In this document: positions 1-6,307 of the stretch, piece by piece
Layout of the letters: every line of letters begins with the position of its first letter
How positions within the stretch are numbered: the first letter of the stretch is position 1
From: Lachnospiraceae bacterium
GTDB lineage: Bacteria; Bacillota; Clostridia; Lachnospirales; Lachnospiraceae
Length of the DNA stretch: 25,207 bases
Reading direction: 5' to 3'
NCBI GenBank assembly: GCA_024694785.1
Contig: JAILJL010000061.1
Span: 1-25,207, forward strand
The notes under the pieces: model-generated
What the model saw: only the letters and a program-made list of their open reading frames with translations
Told to the model about the DNA's origin: nothing
The model's database searches: none
Made by a program: the position numbers and the translations under genes

Positions 1-436
1 CGCGAACAGATGCCGGGGAAAGTGCGATAACCGGATGATCACCGTGACTTCCCCATTTAGCCTGCATTACATCGGCCTATAAAGGGCTTGTAGGAAGACC
101 TGTTGAAGGTCCGGATCTCTGTACGTCTACAACGACGCAAGGAATCTCTGTAATACATGCATATCCAAGATTCTCCTGCTTAAGAGAGAATCCCGGGCCG
201 GAGGATGCTGTCATGGCCTTAACGCCTGCAGCTGAAGCTCCGATAGTTGCTGCCATGGAAGAGATCTCATCTTCCATCTGAATGAACTTACCGCCAACCT
301 GCGGAAGGCGTACTGCTGACTGCTCAGCTATTTCCGTTGAAGGTGTAATCGGATAACCTGCATAAAAGCGCATACCGGCAGCGATTGCGCCTTCTACAAC
401 GGCTTCGTTACCTTGCATTAAAACGGTCTTACCCAT
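1..436 (-). pseudogene. 2-oxoacid:ferredoxin oxidoreductase alpha subunit (KorA/VorB type), 5' part, with in-frame TAG
   Basis: The product is the N-terminal (pyrimidine-binding) part of a 2-oxoacid:ferredoxin oxidoreductase alpha subunit, which oxidatively decarboxylates 2-oxoacids to acyl-CoA and reduces ferredoxin. Visible family motifs are GNEAVVEGA, AGYPITPSTEIAE, QMEDEISSM, SSGPGFSL and RSGPSTGLPT. The ATG at 434-436 has a strong GAGGAGG Shine-Dalgarno and overlaps the end of the ferredoxin gene by 19 bases. Codon 120 is TAG (77-79). The same frame then stays open to the window edge and still encodes conserved family sequence (ADVMQAKWGSHGDHPVIALS), so only one codon is damaged. From memory of the family, this position is normally Gln, and CAG to TAG is a single transition. 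It could be a pseudogene, a strain-specific nonsense mutation or a sequencing error. The family identity is secure; which 2-oxoacid is used is not visible. Confidence 0.8.
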
Positions 437-642
437 TGATTACCTACCTCCTCTTTATCTTCAATATAAATTGCATAGTCAGGGCATCTCTGCTCGCACT
501 GACCACAGAAGATGCACGCATCTTCATTAGCGATTGTCACTTTCTCGTCCGACAAAGCGAGTACCTGCTTTGGACAGAAAGCTGCGCAAATTCCGCAACC
601 CTTGCACCAAGCAGAGTTTAACACTAATTTTTTCTGTGCCAT
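418..642 (-). CDS. 2x[4Fe-4S] ferredoxin, delta subunit of 2-oxoacid:ferredoxin oxidoreductase
   Basis: This 74-residue protein carries two CxxCxxCxxxCP clusters: CKGCGICAAFCP near residues 13-24 and CIFCGQCEQRCP near 43-54. These bind two [4Fe-4S] clusters that pass electrons from the oxidoreductase to free ferredoxin. Its size and its place directly before the alpha subunit fit KorD/VorD of multi-subunit 2-oxoglutarate or branched-chain 2-oxoacid oxidoreductases. The ATG at 640-642 is preceded by an AGGTAGG ribosome binding site, and the stop lies inside the start of the next gene, so translation is probably coupled. The gene appears to be first in its operon, with a plausible promoter about 60 bases upstream. 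Confidence 0.88.
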   Translation of the reverse strand: MAQKKLVLNSAWCKGCGICAAFCPKQVLALSDEKVTIANEDACIFCGQCEQRCPDYAIYIEDKEEVGNQWVRPF

Positions 643-699
643 ATTAAATACCTACCTTTTTCTTTGAAACGTGTAGAATTACGTTCATAAACACCACAT

Positions 700-729
700 A
701 TTATAGTATCATCAGTGTCCGAATGTTAA
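700..729 (-). promoter_or_regulatory. candidate sigma-A promoter of the oxidoreductase operon
   Basis: Read on the minus strand, TTAACA (724-729) is followed after 18 bases by a perfect TATAAT (700-705). It lies about 58 bases upstream of the ferredoxin start codon in the intergenic region divergent from the LysR gene. Identified by consensus match only. Confidence 0.55.
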
Positions 730-752
730 AAACACTTTTTTATATGTTTTTT

Positions 753-772
753 CCACAACAAAAAGGTTGTGG
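753..772. promoter_or_regulatory. inverted repeat, possible LysR operator
   Basis: CCACAAC (753-759) and GTTGTGG (766-772) are perfect 7-base arms around an A-rich 6-base spacer. The repeat sits just upstream of the candidate oxidoreductase promoter and between it and the divergent LysR gene, where LysR-type regulators usually bind. A role as operator is inferred from position and symmetry. Confidence 0.4.
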
Positions 773-895
773 CTACTTGACCTCATCTTAATATGGTAGT
801 AGTATGATTATATGGCTATCTGTTGACCGCTATTATTGACAATTACTTAACTTTTTAGCCACTAATAATTAACAACTTTTTAGATGGGATTATTC

Positions 896-1876
896 ATGAA
901 TTTTACCAACCTAAATTATTTTCTTGTGGTAGCGGAAGAGATGAATATAACAAGGGCCGCGAATCGCCTGCATATCTCACAACAGGCATTATCGAACCAC
1001 ATAACGAAGCTTGAAGACGAAATCGGCACACAGCTTTTTGAGCGTAACCCGGGATTATCTTTGACCTACGCAGGTGCCAGACTTGTAGAGACAAGCGGGC
1101 AGATTCTTGACATTCACAGCCAGTTCTTAAGCGAAGTCAAGGACTTATCAGGCGATATCAAAGGCGAGCTTACGATAGGCATTACCTATACAAGAGGCCA
1201 GGCGCTGCTCCCGCTTCTTCTTCCCGCATACAGAGCCACTCACCCGAATGTCAACATAAGAATAGAAGAGGCAAATGCAGTCAGCTTGGAGGACATGCTT
1301 CAGCACGGGGCAGTTGACCTGATCTTAGGCTTCTCCCCATTCTTCTCGCCGTCCGCCGAGGTAACGGAGCTATCAGCAGACCGCTTGTTCCTTGCGGTTC
1401 CCGTATCGATAATGGAACAGTTATTTGGCGACGAATGCCAGAAGAAGCGCGAAGAATTCTCTGAAGCAGTCGATATAACTGCATTCAGGAACCAGCCTTT
1501 CATATTATTAAAGAAGGGCGACAGAATAAGAACGATAGTCGACTCTTATTTCAAAAAGCACCAGATTGTACCCCATGTCTTCTGCGAATCGGCGAATATC
1601 CAGACCGCTTTCGCACTTGCCAAAAAGGGCCTCGGCATCGCAGTATATCCGGAGATGTTCCTTCGAGGCGAGACAACACTATCTGCAGCGATGGGCACCG
1701 ATGAAGAGATGGACTACTATCCCCTCGGCTCATCCGCAACAACGGAGCATCTGGCAATAGCTTACAACAAGGACCGGTATCTCCCGCGTGCTGCGCAGGA
1801 ATTCATCGACCTTGCCAAGAATATATTACAGAACGTCACCGGAAATGTCCCGAGAATTCCTCCGGAATTCCAGTGA
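896..1876 (+). CDS. LysR-family transcriptional regulator
   Basis: This is a 326-residue LysR-type regulator. The N-terminal winged helix-turn-helix covers about residues 1-60 (NYFLVVAEEMNITRAANRL, then HISQQALSNHITKLEDEIG and QLFER). The C-terminal periplasmic-binding-protein-like effector domain runs from about residue 88 (GELTIGITYTRGQALLP) to the end. I prefer the ATG at 896 because it places the HTH at the usual distance and has a weak GGGA upstream; an earlier in-frame ATG at 884 would add four residues and has no visible ribosome binding site. The gene is divergent from the ferredoxin/2-oxoacid oxidoreductase operon, so that operon is the likely target. The effector is unknown. Confidence 0.9.
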   Translation: MNFTNLNYFLVVAEEMNITRAANRLHISQQALSNHITKLEDEIGTQLFERNPGLSLTYAGARLVETSGQILDIHSQFLSEVKDLSGDIKGELTIGITYTRGQALLPLLLPAYRATHPNVNIRIEEANAVSLEDMLQHGAVDLILGFSPFFSPSAEVTELSADRLFLAVPVSIMEQLFGDECQKKREEFSEAVDITAFRNQPFILLKKGDRIRTIVDSYFKKHQIVPHVFCESANIQTAFALAKKGLGIAVYPEMFLRGETTLSAAMGTDEEMDYYPLGSSATTEHLAIAYNKDRYLPRAAQEFIDLAKNILQNVTGNVPRIPPEFQ

Positions 1877-1911
1877 CTATAATACATTAACCAATTTTAG
1901 GAGGATTAAAT

Positions 1912-2916
1912 ATGAGCAAAATTCTTCTTTCCGGCGGAGCAGGTTATATAGGATCACATACCGCCGTAGAATTATTAAATGAAGGCTTTGAAGTCGTTAT
2001 CGCCGACAACCTCTACAATGCCGAGAAATCCGTTATAGACAGGATAGAAGAGATTACCGGAAAAAGCGTAACCTTCTACGAAATCGACGTCTGCGACAGA
2101 AAGGCGGTTGATGCGCTTTTAGATAAAGAAGATATTGAAGCAGTCATTCACTTCGCGGGATACAAGGCAGTAGGCGAATCCGTACAGAAGCCGCTTATGT
2201 ATTACAGAAATAACCTTGATGCCACACTTACATTGCTTGAATCTATGAAAGAGCATAACGTGAAGAGATTCATCTTCAGCTCATCCGCAACGGTATACGG
2301 ACCGCTTAATCCGATCCCCTATGTAGAGACAATGAAGATTGGCGGATGCACCAGCCCTTACGGAACTACGAAATTCATGATCGAGCAGATTCTTAATGAT
2401 ACGGCTGCAACGGATAGTGAGCTTTCCATTATCTCGCTTCGCTACTTTAACCCGATCGGTGCGCATCCTTCGGGACTTATCGGCGAGAAGCCAAACGGCA
2501 TACCGAATAATCTGATGCCTTACATCACACAGACTGCTAAGGGGATAAGAGAATGCCTCACCGTATTCGGCAACGATTACGATACCCCGGACGGAACCTG
2601 TATCCGCGACTACATCCACGTAGTTGACCTTGCAAAAGGACATGTGGCAGCATTAAAGTATGCATTGAACCACACAGGCTCTACGCCTATTAACCTAGGA
2701 ACGGGAAAGGGTACCAGCGTATTTGAACTCATTAAGACATTTGAGAAAGTTAATAATATTAAGCTTAATTATAAAGTCGGCCCACGTCGTGACGGCGATC
2801 TCCCTGCTTTCTACGCAGATGCTACTCTTGCCAAGAAGCTTCTTAACTGGGAGACTCACGAATCGCTTGAAGACAGTTGCCGCGACAGCTGGAATTGGGA
2901 GTGTAACAATAAATAA
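1912..2916 (+). CDS. galE: UDP-glucose 4-epimerase
   Basis: GalE interconverts UDP-glucose and UDP-galactose (or the GlcNAc forms) in the cytoplasm with tightly bound NAD. The 334-residue protein has the Rossmann glycine motif GGAGYIGSH (residues 8-16), the SSSATVYG strand (123-130) with the catalytic Ser, and the catalytic Tyr150-x3-Lys154 in SPYGTTK. Substrate-side motifs RYFNPIGAHPSG and CIRDYIHVVDLA are also present, and length is normal. The ATG has a strong AGGAGG 7 bases upstream. Its stop overlaps the start of the next gene (TAATG), indicating a translationally coupled pair. It may feed UDP-galactose to the surface polysaccharide genes further along, although it is not in the same operon. 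Confidence 0.95.
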   Translation: MSKILLSGGAGYIGSHTAVELLNEGFEVVIADNLYNAEKSVIDRIEEITGKSVTFYEIDVCDRKAVDALLDKEDIEAVIHFAGYKAVGESVQKPLMYYRNNLDATLTLLESMKEHNVKRFIFSSSATVYGPLNPIPYVETMKIGGCTSPYGTTKFMIEQILNDTAATDSELSIISLRYFNPIGAHPSGLIGEKPNGIPNNLMPYITQTAKGIRECLTVFGNDYDTPDGTCIRDYIHVVDLAKGHVAALKYALNHTGSTPINLGTGKGTSVFELIKTFEKVNNIKLNYKVGPRRDGDLPAFYADATLAKKLLNWETHESLEDSCRDSWNWECNNK

Positions 2917-3848
2917 TGACCGGAATTAATAAAGACAACGTAAAGAAACCGAAACTCGGACTTCTCGCAGTAATAATAGGCGATACCATCTTCGGATTCA
3001 GCTTCTTATTCTCGAAGCTTCTTCTTAACATGGTAACACCGAGTGTAATGATTGCAGTGCGATTCATCATAGCATTCATCGTACTGAATTTAATTGTAGT
3101 AGTTAATAAATTGCTTGGCGATAAAGCGCTTTTTACATTTTCGCTTAAAGGAAAGCCGTTAAAGCCTCTCCTTAAGCTTGCAATATGCCAGCCATGCATA
3201 TATTTCATTGCAGAAAGCTACGGAATCAAGCTTACCTCCTCTTCCTTTGCGGGAATCATCATCGCGCTCGTGCCTATTGCGGGAATACTTGCAGATGTGA
3301 TCTTCGTCAAGACCAGGATACTTAAGACCCAGATTGTATGTGCACTTCTCTCGGTTTTCGGAGTTGCACTTACGACTATAGGCGCAACCGGCCTTAAGTC
3401 TTCGACCTTGGGATTACTTTTTCTTATAATCGCAGTAATCTCGGGTTCGATGTTCTATGTATTCAGTAATGAAGCCGGACAATACTATAATCCATTGGAG
3501 CGCACATACGCGATGTTCATGATTGGAAGCATCGTGTATTTCGTCCCTGCGATATTCGATATCGTAAGAGAACCGGGTATGTTCACTGTGGCAATCGCAC
3601 AGCCAATATTCTACGGCTGCATGGCCTACCTTGCAGTAATCTCTTCGGTTGTGGCATTTATGCTCCTTAACTTTGCAAGTAACCACATATCGGTTACAAG
3701 CGCAACACTTATCGCGAACCTTACGACCGTAATATCCATATTTGCCGGCGTCGTATTCCTATCGGAGACGCTTACATTGACTCAGGTTATAGGCGCGATA
3801 ATAATCCTCGCCAGCGTAACTATCGGAAGCATAATGAATAATAACTAA
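2916..3848 (+). CDS. EamA/DMT-superfamily transporter
   Basis: This 310-residue integral membrane protein has about ten hydrophobic helices arranged as two five-helix halves, the EamA (RhaT/DMT superfamily) layout. It begins with a short charged N-terminus and helix 1 (LGLLAVIIGDTIFGFSFLF). The second half includes the family-like stretch SVTSATLIANLTTVISIFAG followed by FLSETLT, typical of the end of EamA domains. The substrate cannot be read from sequence; relatives export or import amino acids and other small metabolites. Its ATG at 2916-2918 overlaps the galE stop by one base, so expression depends on galE. Its 3' end overlaps the stop of the convergent MocR-like gene by three bases, leaving no room for a terminator. 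Confidence 0.88.
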   Translation: MTGINKDNVKKPKLGLLAVIIGDTIFGFSFLFSKLLLNMVTPSVMIAVRFIIAFIVLNLIVVVNKLLGDKALFTFSLKGKPLKPLLKLAICQPCIYFIAESYGIKLTSSSFAGIIIALVPIAGILADVIFVKTRILKTQIVCALLSVFGVALTTIGATGLKSSTLGLLFLIIAVISGSMFYVFSNEAGQYYNPLERTYAMFMIGSIVYFVPAIFDIVREPGMFTVAIAQPIFYGCMAYLAVISSVVAFMLLNFASNHISVTSATLIANLTTVISIFAGVVFLSETLTLTQVIGAIIILASVTIGSIMNNN

Positions 3849-5029
3849 ATCCGGGACAGAATCCCTATTGCCTCTCTCATATCATCTATGCCGATCTTAC
3901 TGCATGATATGAGAAGCATCTCATTATCGTCGTTATCACTTACGACATTAACCTTAACGGGACATTGTTTAAGTTTTTCCTTTGGTAGACCGCGGTATGG
4001 CAGTATTCCTATCTCCATACCGCTCTCGCCGGAAATTATCCGCGCCTTATTCCCGTATGCTTCATGCAATAACCTAATGGTTAATGCCTTCTTCTCTTCA
4101 TAATATCTCCTGACCTTCTTAATATGGCGATTAAGCTGACCGTCTCTTAGAAACTTCGCCAGGGCAATCTGTTCCGCCATGGATGAAGTCTGGTTATAGT
4201 CACCTTTTACCTCTTCGTATTTACCGCGAAGCTCACGCGGTAATATAAGGTAGCTTATTCTTATGCTTGGTAAAAGCACTCTGGAGAACGATCCTATAAA
4301 CGCAGTTCTCTCCCCGCCTGTCATCGCATATATACTCGGCATAGGCTTAGTCGAAAACGCGAAATCATTCTGATAATCATCTTCAATAATAAGTCTGCCG
4401 GCCTTAAAAGCTCCATCAATGAATTCACGGCGGCTCTTCATCGTCATAACCTCGCCCCACTTTGTCATATAGCTCGGTGCAATATATGCGCTTTGCTCAT
4501 CCTCTGCCACCTTGCTTAGAATCTGAAGAAGATTCTGATATCCTGCTCCTATCACGATATCCTTCGCGGTGCAGATTATATTGCGGGTCTTACGCACATA
4601 CACAGCTATCTCTTCCCTCAAATCCTCTTCTCCCTGATTATCCGCATAAGAAAGCAGTCTCTCCTCCTGTCGAAGCGCCGACTTCATATAACGACGCCAC
4701 AGATCAAGGCAGGATACGGCCCGGTCCTCACCGATGGTCGCAAGGTCATAGGTATATCTTCTATTTTCAGCTATCTCCTCTGCCCCGTCCTTCTTCATAT
4801 CTTCAAAAAAGCGCTCCGCCGAATCTGCTACGTAATACCCCACTTTCTCAACCGGATATATGAATCCGTCAGCGGCAAGATTGGTATATGCCGTCTCCAC
4901 GGAAGTTCTGCTTACATTAAGAATGTTAACCGTCTCCCTTAGCGACGGCATCTTGTCCCACGAATGAAGGGCTCCGCTCTTTATCTCATTAATATAGTAA
5001 TCATAGACCATCTCATAGACCTTAGGCAT
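3845..5029 (-). CDS. MocR/PdxR-like GntR regulator with degenerate aminotransferase domain
   Basis: The 394-residue protein has an N-terminal GntR winged HTH (residues 1-70; MPSLRETVNILNVSRTSVE, then GFIYPVEKVGYYV) joined to a fold-type I aminotransferase-like domain, the MocR architecture. The domain is recognisable through YQNLLQILSK, APSYMTKWGEVMTMKSRRE, IIEDDYQNDFAF (Asp that contacts the PLP pyridine nitrogen) and IGSFSRVLLPSIRISYLILP. Two things are abnormal. The Schiff-base lysine of the usual FSK is Arg250 (codon AGA). About 50 residues are also missing around residue 179, where the family has the segment leading into the TPSHQ-like motif; total length is roughly 60-80 residues short. 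It therefore probably cannot form an internal aldimine. It is divergent from an ECF transporter gene, its likely target. The ribosome binding site is AGGGG, 8 bases before ATG. Confidence 0.88.
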   Translation of the reverse strand: MPKVYEMVYDYYINEIKSGALHSWDKMPSLRETVNILNVSRTSVETAYTNLAADGFIYPVEKVGYYVADSAERFFEDMKKDGAEEIAENRRYTYDLATIGEDRAVSCLDLWRRYMKSALRQEERLLSYADNQGEEDLREEIAVYVRKTRNIICTAKDIVIGAGYQNLLQILSKVAEDEQSAYIAPSYMTKWGEVMTMKSRREFIDGAFKAGRLIIEDDYQNDFAFSTKPMPSIYAMTGGERTAFIGSFSRVLLPSIRISYLILPRELRGKYEEVKGDYNQTSSMAEQIALAKFLRDGQLNRHIKKVRRYYEEKKALTIRLLHEAYGNKARIISGESGMEIGILPYRGLPKEKLKQCPVKVNVVSDNDDNEMLLISCSKIGIDDMREAIGILSRI

Positions 5030-5155
5030 AATGCTGTCCCCTTAAATATACTTATAATTGGTCATTTTTTAAATGCCAGCTCAGTGCTATTATATCTGAT
5101 GTGCTAAGGTTTGTGAAGAACTATTTACGATCTACTTACATTGCGGAGGAATTAC

Positions 5156-5722
5156 ATGAACAATACAGCAAATACTGTCAACAATGAGAATAAAAGAATG
5201 AAACGACTTGTACTGACCGGACTTCTGGCCGCACTTACATTTGTCGGCACCATGATCATCAAGATTCCGACATCTACAGGGGGATATATACACCCGGGTG
5301 ACGGCTTCGTCTTACTCTCGGGACTTTTATTGGGACCTGTATTAGGACCTTTTGCGGCAGGCTTTGGCTCCGCTCTGTCCGATCTTATATCAGGGTATCT
5401 TATATATGCACCGGCAACCTTTATCGTCAAAGCTCTCTCGGCACTTACAGCGTGCCTGATCCATAAAATGCTAACAAGACTTATACCGAAAAGTCATTTA
5501 ATAATAAGGCTTATATTAACAGGTATCTTCGGCGAACTCATTATGGTAATCGGATACTTCCTTTTTGAGATATTCATGTTATCCGTATTAAACGAAGTAA
5601 GCATATATGCAGGTCTCGTCGCTGCAGTAGGCGGAATAATTCCGAACCTTATACAGTGCGCATTCGGTGTGACAATAGCAACGCTTTTATACCCGCTCCT
5701 TATAAGACTGTCACAGGATTAA
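5156..5722 (+). CDS. ECF transporter S component (substrate-binding membrane subunit)
   Basis: This 188-residue membrane protein has about six helices. Typical S-component sequence is visible: an N-terminal basic segment, helix 1 (LVLTGLLAALTFVGTMII), the loop GGYIHPGDGFVLLSGLLLGP, then GPFAAGFGSALSDLISGY and YAPATFIVKALSA. S components bind vitamins and partner with a shared EcfA/A'/T energising module, which is not encoded here, so this is a group II orphan S component. I chose the ATG at 5156 because GGAGG lies 6 bases upstream; an earlier TTG at 5141 is in frame but overlaps the ribosome binding site. The divergent MocR/PdxR-like neighbour suggests a B6 vitamer as substrate, but that is inference; riboflavin- and thiamine-type S components look similar at this level. 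Confidence 0.82.
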   Translation: MNNTANTVNNENKRMKRLVLTGLLAALTFVGTMIIKIPTSTGGYIHPGDGFVLLSGLLLGPVLGPFAAGFGSALSDLISGYLIYAPATFIVKALSALTACLIHKMLTRLIPKSHLIIRLILTGIFGELIMVIGYFLFEIFMLSVLNEVSIYAGLVAAVGGIIPNLIQCAFGVTIATLLYPLLIRLSQD

Positions 5723-5732
5723 AAAGTAATAA

Positions 5733-5757
5733 AGGGCGTACATTAATTGTACGCCCT
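5733..5757 (-). terminator. hairpin terminator between convergent genes
   Basis: A perfect 10-bp stem (AGGGCGTACA / TGTACGCCCT) with a 5-base loop lies between the ECF S-component stop and the end of the sigma-like gene. On the minus strand it is followed by TTATTACTTTTT, so it best serves the minus-strand operon; it may work both ways. Confidence 0.75.
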
Positions 5758-5765
5758 CAATCTGT

Positions 5766-6284
5766 CTACTCATTCAATTCCCCTGCGATCCGCAAGAGAT
5801 TTTCTATCTCGTCGACTTCTATATCAAGGAATTCGGATATATCTTCGATTGAATACTCTGCATTCTGTTCCTTTAAGGAATTAACCGCTTCAAGAAGCTG
5901 ATTCAGCTTATCAAGCATCTTGCGATTCTCCATTGCTGTATCTACATCAAGCATAAGATACTCACAGATCATCCGCTCAATCTCCTCTTCAATCGGCGTA
6001 ATGAAATCGCCTTCAACGCCTTCCACGATGCCTATATACTTATCCATATTCTCAAGCACGTTAAGATTCGCTTCCTGAACTATGTCCTGGAGAAGCTCTC
6101 CCTTACCCACATACTTCTTTGCAATGCTATATATAATCGGAAGAAGCTGCTCATACATATCTTCGCCGCGAAGAGCTTTTAACTCCGCCTCATAACGTCT
6201 CTTGAAGGACTTTTCCTCCTCAGTCAACTCATACTCGACATTGGCTGCTTTCAATTTCTCAATTAATTCAAGTCTCTCGTCCAT
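5766..6284 (-). CDS. truncated sigma-70-like protein (regions 1.2-2.2 and 3 only)
   Basis: The 172-residue protein resembles parts of a sigma-70 factor. Residues 20-40 (LTEEEKSFKRRYEAEL) recall region 1.2. Residues 50-82 (IYSIAKKYVGKGELLQDIVQ, then EANLNVLENMDKY) closely resemble regions 2.1-2.2, which contact the RNA polymerase clamp. Residues 124-168 (LDKLNQLLEAVNSL, SIEDISEFLDIEVDEIENLL) resemble region 3. Regions 2.3-2.4 (promoter melting, -10 recognition) and region 4 (-35 recognition) are missing, so it is unlikely to start transcription like a normal sigma. It might bind core polymerase as an anti- or co-factor, or be a decaying relative. Start: ATG at 6282-6284 with GAGGTG just upstream; an upstream TTG at 6296 overlaps that site. 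It is the third gene of a minus-strand operon and ends in TAG. Confidence 0.72.
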   Translation of the reverse strand: MDERLELIEKLKAANVEYELTEEEKSFKRRYEAELKALRGEDMYEQLLPIIYSIAKKYVGKGELLQDIVQEANLNVLENMDKYIGIVEGVEGDFITPIEEEIERMICEYLMLDVDTAMENRKMLDKLNQLLEAVNSLKEQNAEYSIEDISEFLDIEVDEIENLLRIAGELNE

Positions 6285-6307
6285 ATCACACCTCAAATAA
6301 ACCTATT

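Noticed and set aside
77..79. Reassignment of TAG to glutamine genome-wide
   Set aside because: Six other genes here end in TAG at positions where the protein is of plausible length and the next gene or a terminator follows, so TAG works as a stop.
836..868. TTGACA upstream of the LysR gene as a promoter
   Set aside because: A perfect -35 is present at 836-841, but no -10-like hexamer lies 16-18 bases downstream; the nearest, TAATAA, is about 21 bases away.
1878..1883. TATAAT just upstream of galE as its promoter
   Set aside because: It lies just after the LysR stop with only about 29 bases to the galE start, and no acceptable -35 hexamer is found 16-18 bases upstream. Too weak to list as a feature.
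2281..2643. 120-codon minus-strand ORF opposite galE
   Set aside because: It lies fully inside galE and shows no protein family features.
4462..4863. 133-codon plus-strand ORF opposite the MocR-like gene
   Set aside because: Proline/serine-rich shadow frame of a real gene, with no ribosome binding site or domain.
5030..5155. Riboswitch (for example TPP or FMN) upstream of the ECF S component
   Set aside because: The region is only about 125 bases with no conserved riboswitch core visible; control by the divergent MocR-like protein is the simpler view.
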